From: a virus | IMG/VR virus record: IMGVR_UViG_3300032356_000002 | Span: 1 to 45,480 of that record | DNA: 45,480 nt | Reading direction: 5' to 3' (one strand) | Shown here: positions 20,815-29,708 of the stretch, piece by piece | How the letters are laid out: each line of letters opens with the position of its first letter | Position numbering within the stretch: the first letter of the stretch is position 1 | Program-made: the position numbers and the translations under genes | Notes under the pieces: model-generated | The model's database searches: none | What the model was told of the DNA's origin: nothing | The model's input: the letters and a program-made list of their open reading frames with translations, nothing else

Positions 20815-21819
20815 ATGCTGAATCCGTTCAAGAATGATGCTTTCAACATGGTCGCGCTGACCGCGGCCATCAACAAGATCCCCAATAACTACGGCCGTCT
20901 TGAGCAGCTCAACCTATTTCCGGCGGTCGGTGTTCGCACCCGCACCATCCTCGTTGAGGAGATGAATGGAGTGCTCAATCTACTGCCGACGCAGCCGGTC
21001 GGCGCGCCGGGCACCCTCGGCACGCAGGGCAAGCGGAAGGTTCGGTCCTTCGTGATCCCCCACATCCCGCATGACGACGTCGTGCTGCCGGAGGAAGTCC
21101 AAGGCATCCGCGCCTTCGGCTCGGAATCCGAGATGGAGGCCATCGCCACAGTCATCGCCCAAAAGCTTGAGACGATGCGCAACAAGCATGCGATTACGCT
21201 GGAATGGCTCCGTATGGGTGCGCTGAAGGGCGTGATTCTCGACGCTGACGGCTCGACGCTGTACAACCTCTACACGGAGTTTGATATCACGCCAAAGACG
21301 GTCAATTTCGCTTTGAACAACGCCGCGACCGATGTGTTGGCTAAGGTGCTGGAGGTCAAGCGGCACATCGAGGACAACCTCAAGGGCGAATTCATGACCG
21401 GCGTCATGTGCCTGTGCTCGCCTTCGTTTTACGATGCGCTGACTGGCCACGCCAAGGTCAAGGAAGCCTTCATGTACTTCCAGCGGTCACAGAATCTCGG
21501 CGGCGACTACCGCACGGGATTCACCTTCGGCGGCGTGACGTTTGAAGAGTATCGCGGCCAGGCCACGGATGCCAATGGGGTGGTGCGGAAGTTCATCGAG
21601 GACGACGAGGCACATTTCTTCCCGGTTGGCACAGCCAACACCTTCCGGACTTTCTTCGCCCCGGCTGATTTCAACGAGACGGCGAACACCATCGGGTTGC
21701 CGCTCTACGCGAAGCAGGAGCCGCGGAAATTCGACCGCGGGACCGATCTCCACACCCAGTCCAATCCTCTGCCGATCTGCTTGCGGCCGGAGGTGCTGGT
21801 CAAGGGGACGAAGTCCTGA
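20815..21819 (+). CDS. Major capsid protein, lambda gpE family
   Basis: 334 aa, HK97 fold by family. Starts MLNPFKNDAFNMVALTAAIN, with FPAVGVRTRTILVEEM, VIPHIPHDDVVLPEEVQGIRAF, LEWLRMGALKGVILDADGS and a C-terminal LPICLRPEVLVK. Preceded by AAGGAGCG. Expected to be the most abundant virion protein. Confidence 0.94.
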   Translation: MLNPFKNDAFNMVALTAAINKIPNNYGRLEQLNLFPAVGVRTRTILVEEMNGVLNLLPTQPVGAPGTLGTQGKRKVRSFVIPHIPHDDVVLPEEVQGIRAFGSESEMEAIATVIAQKLETMRNKHAITLEWLRMGALKGVILDADGSTLYNLYTEFDITPKTVNFALNNAATDVLAKVLEVKRHIEDNLKGEFMTGVMCLCSPSFYDALTGHAKVKEAFMYFQRSQNLGGDYRTGFTFGGVTFEEYRGQATDANGVVRKFIEDDEAHFFPVGTANTFRTFFAPADFNETANTIGLPLYAKQEPRKFDRGTDLHTQSNPLPICLRPEVLVKGTKS

Positions 21820-21821
21820 CC

Positions 21822-22127
21822 ATGAGCAGTTGGCACGAGGCAGTGAAGGACCTCGACGCAGCGGTGGTCCAGACGTTTGGGCGCGAGGTCCTTTACTTGC
21901 CGGAGGCTGGCGGGCAAGCCACGATCCGCGCAGTGTTTCAGCCCGTGCGCGAGGCAGAGCAATCCTCGCCCGGAGTCTATGCTGTACTATTCGTGCGGCT
22001 GGCAGACCTTCCTGGGGCTCCGGTTTGCGGCGATGAGGTGGAGACCGGCGGCGTGCGCTACAAGGTCTTCGATATCGAGGCCGACTCGGAGGGTGCCGCC
22101 GTGCTCAGGCTCCGCAAGGTTGGCTGA
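21822..22127 (+). CDS. Head-tail connector, gpFII-like
   Basis: 101 aa; beta-rich with a WHEAVKDLDAAVVQTFGREV helix first, then VYAVLFVRLADLPGAPVCGDEV. Size, fold pattern and position after the capsid gene fit a gpFII/head-tail attachment protein. Confidence 0.7.
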   Translation: MSSWHEAVKDLDAAVVQTFGREVLYLPEAGGQATIRAVFQPVREAEQSSPGVYAVLFVRLADLPGAPVCGDEVETGGVRYKVFDIEADSEGAAVLRLRKVG

Positions 22128-22582
22128 TGGCCAGCGTCCGTGTATATGTGAAGAAGCAGCTCCGGCTGGATCTGCTCAACTTCCGCCAGCGGCAGATGTA
22201 TGAGTTGGGCTCAGTTGGCGTCGCGGCGGTCAAGGAGCGACTGGCGGCGGCACGGGGACCGACGGATGCGCCGGCCAAGCCGCTTACCAAGGGTTATGCG
22301 ATTTGGAAGACGCGGCAGGGCAAGGGCAACCGGCGTAATCTCACATTCACTGGCGACATGCTGAGGAATTTCCAGGTCCGCACGGTCAGTGAGAACTGCG
22401 CGAAGGCAAACGTTTCAACGAGCAAGAACCGCATCAAAGCCAGGGCCAACCAGAAGCGCGAGGAGTGGATGGTCTTTTCGCCCAAGAACAAGGCGGCCGT
22501 GGTCGAGGCCGCGCGGAAGATGCTCGAGGCCATGAAACCTCGGCTGCTTATCGAGCGCGCCTTGGGAGGTAAGCAAAGGTGA
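22127..22582 (+). CDS. Minor tail/tail-completion protein, gpZ/HK97 gp10-like
   Basis: 151 aa, basic. FRQRQMYELGSVGVAAVKERLAA, LTFTGDMLRNFQVRTVSENCAK and a C-terminal KNKAAVVEAARKMLEAM pattern common to gp10/gpZ-type proteins. ATG overlaps the preceding stop (TGATG). Confidence 0.7.
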   Translation: MASVRVYVKKQLRLDLLNFRQRQMYELGSVGVAAVKERLAAARGPTDAPAKPLTKGYAIWKTRQGKGNRRNLTFTGDMLRNFQVRTVSENCAKANVSTSKNRIKARANQKREEWMVFSPKNKAAVVEAARKMLEAMKPRLLIERALGGKQR

Positions 22583-23052
22583 TCAACCCGGCGGAACTCG
22601 TCGACAACTTGGTCGCCTTGCTGCGTGACATACCGGATCTGGTAGCCGAGATGGAAGGCGATGCGCAGCGGATCTTCGCCTATCACGATCAGTACCCGAA
22701 GCGCGCTAGTCTTGCGGCGGCGGTTCACCAGATGCCCGCGCCGGCGATCCTGGCCGCCTGGCAAGGCACGCAGCCGGGGAGTTTTGGCGGCGTGGACGTC
22801 TGGCGTCATCAAGTCACCCTCTACCTGCGGGCGCGGGAGACTTTCGACGGCGACCAACCCACGGCCTACTACCGGCTGTTCCGTCTGATCACCAAGGGGG
22901 TGCCTACGTCGTTGGGCGTGCCCATGCTCAATGTTACGGTGCATCCTTCTTGCTACCCAATGGACTTGCCGCAGATCCAGCGGCAGACCGACGCCGAAGG
23001 GCTGGATTATTTTGAAATTCCCCTAACTTTCACGGAGATGGGAGATGAATGA
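22579..23052 (+). CDS. Tail terminator-like protein (gpU position)
   Basis: 157 aa from GTG 22579 with AAAGG upstream. INPAELVDNLVALLRDIPDLV helix, then beta strands (VDVWRHQVTLYLRAR, LNVTVHPSCYPM, FEIPLTFTEMG). Fold pattern and order fit a gpU-type tail terminator. Confidence 0.65.
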   Translation: MINPAELVDNLVALLRDIPDLVAEMEGDAQRIFAYHDQYPKRASLAAAVHQMPAPAILAAWQGTQPGSFGGVDVWRHQVTLYLRARETFDGDQPTAYYRLFRLITKGVPTSLGVPMLNVTVHPSCYPMDLPQIQRQTDAEGLDYFEIPLTFTEMGDE

Positions 23053-23251
23053 GCGCATCGCTGAACACGTGGCGGAGCTTCGGCATCAGGCCTATCGCAT
23101 CGAGGCATTGAGGTACGCTCCGCTGTCAGCGCCGCGACGGGCTCAGATTCTCGCTGCCATCGATCGGATGATGCGCATCTTGGCAGAGATGAAAGATGAG
23201 GTCAACAATGAAAGACACAGTTCTAATGCGCTCGCCCTCAGGCGAGATTGA
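23045..23251 (+). CDS. Small helical protein, 68 aa
   Basis: ATG 23045 overlaps the terminator-like gene by 8 nt. One long amphipathic helical region (IAEHVAELRHQAYRIEAL, RRAQILAAIDRMMRILAEM) likely to form a coiled coil. No family recognised. Confidence 0.5.
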   Translation: MNERIAEHVAELRHQAYRIEALRYAPLSAPRRAQILAAIDRMMRILAEMKDEVNNERHSSNALALRRD

Positions 23252-23378
23252 GGAAGTCGAAGCCACGCCGGCCGAACTCGTGCCGCGGATGGTGCGAGGC
23301 TGGCGGCAGATCAATACAGAGGAGGTAACGCCTGATGTCCGTAGCACGGATGCAGGAGATACAGATTTGCTTCGGTAA
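23208..23378 (+). CDS. Small tail-region protein, 56 aa
   Basis: ATG 23208 with GAGG six bases upstream (ATG 23196 also in frame). Pattern VLMRSPSGEIEEVEATPAEL then RGWRQIN is typical of small phage proteins in tail operons. It overlaps both neighbours. Function unknown. Confidence 0.55.
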   Translation: MKDTVLMRSPSGEIEEVEATPAELVPRMVRGWRQINTEEVTPDVRSTDAGDTDLLR

Positions 23379-24375
23379 GCAGAAGCAGGCCGACATCGCC
23401 ACGGCCAATACTGCGCAGCAGATGTGGCAACTGCGCAAGCTCAACGCACAGCTCGCCAATCCGAAGCTTAACACCGAGAATGATGCCGAGGAATTCGGCA
23501 AGGGGCACGAGTTTGCCACGCAATCGTTCCAGACATCCTGGGACATCAGCGGCACGCTCGAGAAATATCTCAGCGCCGAGATCGCCGCTTGGGCCATGGC
23601 CTTTGGCCTGGGCAAGGTCGTGAAGTCGGGCACTCAGCCGAACTTCACCTATACTTGCACGCCGCTGTTTCCAGCCTCGGGGGATGCAGCCGAACTGCCC
23701 TACTTTTCTTTCGTCGAGCAGATCCGGCCCGGCGCGAGCGCCGTCATCGACCGGATGGCGGTGGGCTGCGCCGTCGAAGGTTGGACCATCTCGATCGGCT
23801 CGGGTCCGGGCCGCGCCAACTCGAAGATCACTGTTGAGTTCGTGGGATCGGGCAAGTACATTGAGCCCTCTGGCATCACCATGCCGGCGGCGACGGTGGA
23901 GAAGCTGCTGCCATCGGCCTCATTGGCGCTCACGATCAACGGCGTCAACTACGTCTCGAACAAGAACATTGTTTCGCTCGAAACCTCCTGGAAGAACAAC
24001 GTGCGGCTGGACGGCGGTTTCTACCCTGGCTCCGGCTTCCAGACGCCTGGCGATGGGACGAGTGGGGCCATCCGAGGGCGGCTTGAGTTTGGCAACCGCC
24101 AGGGCGCGCTGCGCTTCGTCGCCCGCTTCGAGAATGGCTCGACCGAGCTCACCAAGCTGCGCCAGCAGACGGCCGGCACGGCGGTGATCTCGCTCACCTA
24201 CGACTCGAACAACTCGCTCGAGCTCACTTGGCACAAGGTCTCGTTTGCGACCGCTGAAGTCGGCGAGACGGACGGCATCGTCATAGTTTCCGTCGAGTGC
24301 CTGCCGATGTGGGACGCCACCAACGGCGTCGTTTCGGCCGTGGCCAAGTGTGGTGTCGACGGGATTTGCCAGTAG
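23335..24375 (+). CDS. Major tail tube protein
   Basis: 346 aa, ATG 23335 after GAGGAGGTAA. Beta-rich: FQTSWDISGTLEKYLSAEIAAW, PYFSFVEQI, GWTISIGSGPGRANSKITVEF, a central LPSASLALTINGVNYVS domain, LTKLRQQTAGTAVISLTYD. Position before the tail chaperones fits the gpV/tail-tube slot; the length suggests an extra surface domain. Confidence 0.8.
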   Translation: MSVARMQEIQICFGKQKQADIATANTAQQMWQLRKLNAQLANPKLNTENDAEEFGKGHEFATQSFQTSWDISGTLEKYLSAEIAAWAMAFGLGKVVKSGTQPNFTYTCTPLFPASGDAAELPYFSFVEQIRPGASAVIDRMAVGCAVEGWTISIGSGPGRANSKITVEFVGSGKYIEPSGITMPAATVEKLLPSASLALTINGVNYVSNKNIVSLETSWKNNVRLDGGFYPGSGFQTPGDGTSGAIRGRLEFGNRQGALRFVARFENGSTELTKLRQQTAGTAVISLTYDSNNSLELTWHKVSFATAEVGETDGIVIVSVECLPMWDATNGVVSAVAKCGVDGICQ

Positions 24376-24386
24376 AGAGGACTCTC

Positions 24387-24989
24387 ATGTTCGATGCAAA
24401 GCAGCCCATCACCATTCAACTGCGCACGCCGGGCGGCGCGAAAACCCTGCGCGTGCGCTTCCCCACGGATGAAGAGTGGATCGACCGGCAGCGCAAGCGC
24501 AAGGTTATCGTGAAGCAACTGGGGAGGGGCGTCTCCGAGACGACGATCCCTGACTCTCATGATGCCGATGCCGCGCTGCTCGCCAAGATCCGTCTGGCCG
24601 ACGAGAACGCGCCCGAGGTCGATGCCTTCGAGGCCAGCCGGATCATCGAGCAGTTGAGCCAGGCCGATGTCGACGATGTGGTCCAGGCTGGCGACGGCTT
24701 CCGCGTGACGATGCGCGTGCTGGGTGGCACGGTAACGCATGTGCTGCGGATGCCTTCGGCCAAGGACGTCTTTGAGTACCGCCGCGGCTTCGCGCGGGTG
24801 CTCGATCTGCCCTATAACCGGCAAGAGCTGATCATTAACCTGGCTCCGGCAGCGGATCTCTACAAGAAGTTGGTGGAGTCCACCGAAGGCTATGCGGGCG
24901 ACGTGCCAATCATTCATCAGGCCGTGGCAGTGAAGGCCGCCATCGACGCGCTCGACGGTGCCTTCGCGGAGTCCTCGGACCCAAACTGA
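24387..24989 (+). CDS. Tail assembly chaperone, G-like
   Basis: 200 aa from ATG 24387. Begins MFDAKQPITIQLRTPGG, with RFPTDEEWIDRQRKRKVIVK, an RMPSAKDVFEYRRGFARVLDL block and an alanine-rich C-terminal helix. It ends at TGA directly after a C CCA AAC slippery heptamer. It binds tape measure during tail assembly in lambda-type phages. Confidence 0.8.
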   Translation: MFDAKQPITIQLRTPGGAKTLRVRFPTDEEWIDRQRKRKVIVKQLGRGVSETTIPDSHDADAALLAKIRLADENAPEVDAFEASRIIEQLSQADVDDVVQAGDGFRVTMRVLGGTVTHVLRMPSAKDVFEYRRGFARVLDLPYNRQELIINLAPAADLYKKLVESTEGYAGDVPIIHQAVAVKAAIDALDGAFAESSDPN

Positions 24990-25318
24990 TACCGGGGGAG
25001 TGGCCGGAGCGGCCCTCCCTGCGGTTTCTGATTCACTGGGCGTTGCGCCGTGAGGAACTCTGCGATCCCAAGATTTGCCCGGATGCGCCCGATGATGGCG
25101 GCCGTTGTGATCATTGCCCGCTCGACAAACTGGATGCGGCTCAATCCTCGGAAGTCGGCCTGTTGTTGCGGCGCGCGATCGATCTCCAGGCGGCATTGAA
25201 GTTGGGCGTCCATATCGGCCTCGACGAGATCCGGGCGGATGAATTCATGGCGCTCATGCTACTAGAGCAGGAGCAGGATGCTCTTGAGCGGGAGCGATTG
25301 AACCAAGATGGCCGGTGA
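24387..25318 (+). CDS. Tail assembly chaperone GT fusion by -1 frameshift
   Basis: Predicted join of 24387-24986 and 24986-25318, about 310 aa. After slippage the product reads on through RPSLRFLIHWALRREELCD, with CDPKICPDAPDDGGRCDHC cysteines, to an acidic coil (EQEQDALERERLNQDGR). The T part has no good start of its own; a TTG at 25043 lacks a ribosome site. The T end overlaps the tape-measure start by 11 nt. Confidence 0.8.
24980..25019 (+). promoter_or_regulatory. Programmed -1 frameshift signal
   Basis: Slippery heptamer C CCA AAC at 24980-24986, next to the zero-frame TGA (24987-24989). Nine nt later a stem-loop begins: GGGAG/CTCCC (24996-25000 / 25015-25019), one bulged T, then GGCC/GGCC around a 5-nt loop. 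Spacing and order fit a canonical stimulated -1 site. Confidence 0.8.
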
Positions 25319-28300
25319 AAACAAACTCGAACTTGTAGTCGAAGTAGATGCCAACCGGGCCAATGCGTCCATCAAGAGCGTCAATGCCGGCCTGTCCAGC
25401 ATCGAGCAGGCAGCCGTCAAGAGCGCCCGCGGTGCATCGCAAGGCATCGACGGGATGACGATGTCGATGGCCAAGGCTGTGGCTGCCGGGCAGGCGATCT
25501 ACGGTGCCATCATGGCGGCGGCGAGGGCGCTGCGATCGCTGGCGATCGGCGCAATCGAGACACAGGACCAGCTTGGGAAGACAGCCCAAAAAGTCGGCGT
25601 CAGCGTAACAGAGCTCAGCGCCTTTCGACATGCCGCCGAGCTCGCAACCGTGCCGATGGAGACGCTGACGGCGGCCCTCGGCCGGTTCTCGGCGAACGCG
25701 GCCCGCGGCAGCAAGGAGTTGGAGGTGCTCGGCGTCGCCACTCGCAGGCAGGATGGGATGCTCCGTGCCACATCCGAGATCCTCGCTGACGTGGCCGACA
25801 GGTTTGCGCGGATGCCTGATGGCGTGAGCAAGACGGCGCTCGCCATTGATCTGTTCGGGCGCTCCGGCAAGGATCTGATCCCGCTGCTCAATGGCGGCCG
25901 CGCCGGGCTGGAGGCGATGGCGCGCGAGGCGCGCGATCTGGGCCGCGTCATCGACGAGGACACAGCCAAACGCGCTGAGCATCTGCGCGATAACATGACC
26001 CGCCTGAAGGGCGCCATCGAAGGGCTCGCATTCGAAATCGCGCAGCGCGCCGTTCCGGCTGCCATCCGCATCACAGATGCCATCATCAAGTGGGTGCGCG
26101 AGGGCGGCATGGAACGGCTTGTGCAGTATTTGCGAGATGCCGCAGAGTGGGCGAAGAACATCGGCGTCTGGATCGCCAGTTACGCCGTTGTCAAGCACGT
26201 ACTCGATCTGGCGGCGGCGATGCGCAGCGCGGCGATTGCGGCCGGCGGGCTCAATGCGGCGCTGCTCGCCAATCCGTGGGGTCTGGCTGCTGCCGGAGTG
26301 GCCACACTCGGCGTGGTCGTATATCGCGCCAAGCAGCGGCTCGACGAATACGCCGCATCTGCTGCGGCGGCGGCTGAGAAGGCGGCTCTGCTCAAGCAGA
26401 TTGCTGAGGGCGCTACGCTCGATCAATTGCGGAAGCAGGGCTACGACGAGGCCGCCATCCGCGCCGCAATCGGCGCTCCCGAGGGCATGGAGAGCCCGCG
26501 CCGTGTCGTGCAGGACATCGACGTCGAGGAGCTCATCCGCCAACGCGAGAAGGCCGCAGAGGCCGAGAAACGGGCAGCAGAAATCCTCCGCCAGGCCCGC
26601 GAGAGTGAGCTGACTGGCGTCGCGAAAATCAGCGCCGAGTATGAGCGCTACCGCCGCGAGCTGGGCTTGACGGCCAAGGCGCAGCGAGATCTGGCCGAGG
26701 CGATGGAGATTCGCATCCGCTCCGAGGCTCGCGATGAGCTGCGCAAGGCCGCCGAGGCTGCCATCGCCGAGATGGACCGGCGCGCGGAGCTCGACCGCCG
26801 CGCTCAGGCCGAGCGCCTGCGGCAGGAGATTGAGTGGTCGTCCGAGACTCTGGAAATCGCGCAGGATACCGCGCGCGAGCGCCTCCGCTACGAGGAGAGG
26901 GCAGCAGAGCAAATCCGCGACGCGCAGCTCCGGCAGCTCGATCTCGTCGGTGCGCGGACCGTCGAGCAGCAGATCGCCCTACAGCAGCAGCGGCTCCAGA
27001 TCGAGGAGGAGTACCTTCTGAAGCGCTTTGCACTCCGTGCGGACGAATTGCGCCGCGAGTCCGAGTTGGAGATCTCGACGATGGAGACGATCGCCCGGGC
27101 GCGGGGCATGGCGGAGGAGCAAATCGCCGCGCGCCGGGACGCCATTCTCCAACAGTACGCCGAGCGCGGGCGGCAGCTTGATGCGGAGACTCAAGATGCA
27201 ATCGTAGCTGCGCGCGAGACGGCGGCGATCCGCCAGGCGCAATTGGTGCGCGATCACAATCAGCGCATCTTCGACTCCTTCAAGCGGCAGGCCGAGGGAG
27301 TGTTCGACGCCTTGCTGACGAAGGGCCGGTCGATCTGGTCGGCGCTTGCGGACTCGCTCAAGACGGCGCTATTGACCGCTATCAAAGAGGTGGTGACATC
27401 GCGCATCGCAGCGATGTTGACCTATTTGTTCTCTGGGCGGCGAGTGTCGTTTGCTGGTGGGGCTGGCGGCTTACTCGCGGCGGCCCCGGTCTTCGGAGCC
27501 GTCGGTGGGGAGCCCGGAACGGCGGCGACTACTCCAACCGGAGGCATCGGCGGGCTCGCGGGACTGGGCGTCGGACTAGGCATAACTCGGGCAGGGCTGG
27601 CGGCGATGGCACCGCAACTTGGACTGCTTGGCGCGGGATTGGGACTGATGGGTGCATTCCGGCTCGGGCAAGGCGGTGGAGTGGGGCGCGGTCTGGCGCC
27701 GGCGCTGGGCGCGATCAGCGGCCTGGTTGGGTTCGGGGCGCTGGCGTCCATGTTCCCTGCCTTGATAGCTGCCGGACCTGCGGGATGGATTGCGGCGGCG
27801 GGTATCGGTGCGTTCGCCGGTATCCTCGGCATGTTCCGAAAGAGCGCGGAGCAGAAGGTGCGGGAGAAGATCAAGGCCACCTACGGCGTCGAGATCCGCG
27901 AGAAGAACGTCCTGCGCCAGATCGTTGAGATGGCCAAGCAGGGCTTCGGCAGCAACCTCGACATGGCCATCCGCAGTCAGCCAGTTCGGGAACTGATCCA
28001 ACTCTACGCGATGAGCACCGGCCAGAGCACGGCGGGGCTGCCGGCCACCATGCGCCCGGTATCGATGGTTCACTATGGCGGCGCGCTGTTCTCGCAGGGC
28101 TCCGGTGGATTCTCTCTCGACCGGATCGGAGCGGGAGCTCCGTCTGGTGGTACGACGGTCATCAATATCACCGTGCCGGGGGCCAAGGAGTTCTTCGAGC
28201 AGGAGACCGTGCGCGTGGTGGTGAGCAACCCGCGCGCGGTGCAATCGGCGGCGATGAATGCGATGAAGCAGAACGCCGGCCGCCGGCAGTCGGCGGCCCT

Positions 28301-28331
28301 GCAAATGAGTCCGGGGCTGGTGGTGGGATAA
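25308..28331 (+). CDS. Tail tape measure protein
   Basis: 1007 aa; its length sets tail length (about 150 nm at 1.5 Angstrom per residue). N-terminal helical part with AVKSARGASQGIDGM; LGKTAQKVGVSVTELSAFRHAAEL is typical of tape measures. A charged coiled-coil region occupies about 370-700, a Gly/Ala-rich hydrophobic region about 710-860, and a C-terminal TVINITVPG beta segment. No lytic transglycosylase or peptidase motif seen. ATG 25308 is inside the T frame end. Confidence 0.92.
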   Translation: MAGENKLELVVEVDANRANASIKSVNAGLSSIEQAAVKSARGASQGIDGMTMSMAKAVAAGQAIYGAIMAAARALRSLAIGAIETQDQLGKTAQKVGVSVTELSAFRHAAELATVPMETLTAALGRFSANAARGSKELEVLGVATRRQDGMLRATSEILADVADRFARMPDGVSKTALAIDLFGRSGKDLIPLLNGGRAGLEAMAREARDLGRVIDEDTAKRAEHLRDNMTRLKGAIEGLAFEIAQRAVPAAIRITDAIIKWVREGGMERLVQYLRDAAEWAKNIGVWIASYAVVKHVLDLAAAMRSAAIAAGGLNAALLANPWGLAAAGVATLGVVVYRAKQRLDEYAASAAAAAEKAALLKQIAEGATLDQLRKQGYDEAAIRAAIGAPEGMESPRRVVQDIDVEELIRQREKAAEAEKRAAEILRQARESELTGVAKISAEYERYRRELGLTAKAQRDLAEAMEIRIRSEARDELRKAAEAAIAEMDRRAELDRRAQAERLRQEIEWSSETLEIAQDTARERLRYEERAAEQIRDAQLRQLDLVGARTVEQQIALQQQRLQIEEEYLLKRFALRADELRRESELEISTMETIARARGMAEEQIAARRDAILQQYAERGRQLDAETQDAIVAARETAAIRQAQLVRDHNQRIFDSFKRQAEGVFDALLTKGRSIWSALADSLKTALLTAIKEVVTSRIAAMLTYLFSGRRVSFAGGAGGLLAAAPVFGAVGGEPGTAATTPTGGIGGLAGLGVGLGITRAGLAAMAPQLGLLGAGLGLMGAFRLGQGGGVGRGLAPALGAISGLVGFGALASMFPALIAAGPAGWIAAAGIGAFAGILGMFRKSAEQKVREKIKATYGVEIREKNVLRQIVEMAKQGFGSNLDMAIRSQPVRELIQLYAMSTGQSTAGLPATMRPVSMVHYGGALFSQGSGGFSLDRIGAGAPSGGTTVINITVPGAKEFFEQETVRVVVSNPRAVQSAAMNAMKQNAGRRQSAALQMSPGLVVG

Positions 28332-28341
28332 GGAGGTGCCA

Positions 28342-28557
28342 ATGGAATGGCAGGCAGTCACGGCATTGTGCGCGGTGGCCGTGATCGCGTCAACGGTGGT
28401 GGGCGTCTTTGTGCGGCAGAGCGTGGGCGAGGCCATCGCCCGGCTGAAGTTCGAGCTCCTGGAGCTACTAGACGAGCGCTACGTTCAGCGGCGGGAGTGG
28501 CAGCAGTGGCTTGAGCGATGCCGCTTGCAGCATGGCCAAGATAAGGAGGGAACATGA
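28342..28557 (+). CDS. Small single-pass membrane protein
   Basis: 71 aa from ATG 28342, AGGAGGT upstream. N-terminal membrane helix (VTALCAVAVIASTVVGVFV), then a charged helix (LKFELLELLDERYVQRREW). Just upstream of the endolysin candidate, so a holin or spanin-like helper is possible. Stop overlaps the next start (ATGA). Confidence 0.6.
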   Translation: MEWQAVTALCAVAVIASTVVGVFVRQSVGEAIARLKFELLELLDERYVQRREWQQWLERCRLQHGQDKEGT

Positions 28558-28892
28558 AATCGTTTCTGTCAAAGCTGGCACGATTTTTCTCGACTATCTT
28601 CTCGAAGGATTTCTGGTCACTCGTGCTGGCCGGCATTGAGTCGGCCGCTCCATATCTGGAGGTAGCCTACGAGGTTGTTAAAATCGCCGCGTGGATGACT
28701 CCGACGAGGGCGGATGATGAGTTGATTGCGCTCGCCGAGGCGCTTGCGGTTCCTGCCGTGTGGACCTCTCCCGACAAGGGGCAGGCGATCCGTGAGATCG
28801 TCTTTGCGGCGCTCAAGCGGAGGTTCCCGGCTCTGCCGGACCGCATCATTAACCGCGCGATCGAGCTTGCCTACGGAGCGCTGCGGCCATGA
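28554..28892 (+). CDS. Unknown protein, possible lysis-region component
   Basis: 112 aa. N-terminal amphipathic and hydrophobic stretch (FLSKLARFFSTIFSKDFWSLVLAGIESA) could insert in or lie on a membrane; the rest is helical (RADDELIALAEALAVP). Overlaps the endolysin-like gene by four bases. No family recognised. Confidence 0.55.
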   Translation: MKSFLSKLARFFSTIFSKDFWSLVLAGIESAAPYLEVAYEVVKIAAWMTPTRADDELIALAEALAVPAVWTSPDKGQAIREIVFAALKRRFPALPDRIINRAIELAYGALRP

Positions 28893-29359
28893 CTCGGGCG
28901 GAACTCATTGATGGAATTGCGCGGGCAATCGCCGAGATGGAGGGGTTCTTTGTGGGCGAAGCGCAAGCCCGGGCGCGCAAGATCCGCTATCCGACGCTGG
29001 CTCAGATCAACGCCAACCCTGGCAACATTCGGCAGTGGCGGGACAGCCGCGGGCTGCCGTACCCGACATCGAGGGGCTATGTCGACTTCGTGGCGTGGGC
29101 TTCGGAGCGCTTCCCCGGCGTGAGCCGCGAGGAGCTGAGCCGGCGGGCGCTGGAGGAGGGCTGGCGGGTGCTGAGGGTGCTCATTGGCCAGTATCTGGAT
29201 GGCCGCTACACGAAAGGCAAACCGCCGACATTTCTGGAGATGTTCAAGGTGTATGCTCCGTCAACCGACGGCAATCACCCGGCCAACTACGCCCAGTTTG
29301 TGGCTGGCAAGCTTGGCGCAGATCCTGGCGCGGTGGTTGCAAGTCTGATTACAGCGTGA
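28889..29359 (+). CDS. Lysozyme-like endolysin candidate
   Basis: 156 aa. AIAEMEGFF supplies a Glu in the usual lysozyme-like helix; NPGNIRQWRDSRG resembles the NPGNIR motif of phage muramidases/transglycosylases; YVDFVAWASE, GWRVLRVLIGQYLDG and MFKVYAPSTDGN fit the same fold, whose YAPs-D-N block is common. No signal peptide. It follows two small membrane-type genes, forming a probable lysis cassette inside the tail cluster. Virion-associated murein hydrolase is an alternative. Confidence 0.7.
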   Translation: MTRAELIDGIARAIAEMEGFFVGEAQARARKIRYPTLAQINANPGNIRQWRDSRGLPYPTSRGYVDFVAWASERFPGVSREELSRRALEEGWRVLRVLIGQYLDGRYTKGKPPTFLEMFKVYAPSTDGNHPANYAQFVAGKLGADPGAVVASLITA

Positions 29360-29375
29360 TCACTCGGAGGCATGG

Positions 29376-29705
29376 ATGATTTCAGCTACTGAATTGCAGC
29401 AACTTAAGGCGATCATCGAGCGCGAAGGAGGCGTCGCTGGATTTGTGCGGGCGCTGGCTGATGCGTGGGGCGACGCCACGATCCAAAAAGCCTTGGACCA
29501 AATCGGCGCAAACCTATCGCTTGGCGTCAAGGATTGGGTGGCTCTGAAGGCGCAAATCACGAGGGCAGCGGATTCAATTACTCTGGACCGGGCGCTGAAG
29601 GCCGTGGCTCAGGCCGTGCGGAATAAGGATGCGACAAGGCTCGGTCCGGCCTTGGCCGTGTCCACCGCGTTGGCGGCCAAGGGGTTGGGCATCTCGCTGG
29701 AGTAG
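29376..29705 (+). CDS. Unknown helical protein
   Basis: 109 aa from ATG 29376, CGGAGG five bases upstream. Entirely helical: LQQLKAIIEREGGVAGFV, ALDQIGANLSLGVKDW, then an alanine-rich C-terminal hydrophobic stretch. No family recognised. Confidence 0.6.
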   Translation: MISATELQQLKAIIEREGGVAGFVRALADAWGDATIQKALDQIGANLSLGVKDWVALKAQITRAADSITLDRALKAVAQAVRNKDATRLGPALAVSTALAAKGLGISLE

Positions 29706-29708
29706 AGC

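Noticed and set aside
23684-24234. Long alternative frames in the head and tail genes
   Set aside because: These arise from high third-position GC; the opposite or shifted frames have Arg/Pro/Ser-biased composition and no ribosome sites.
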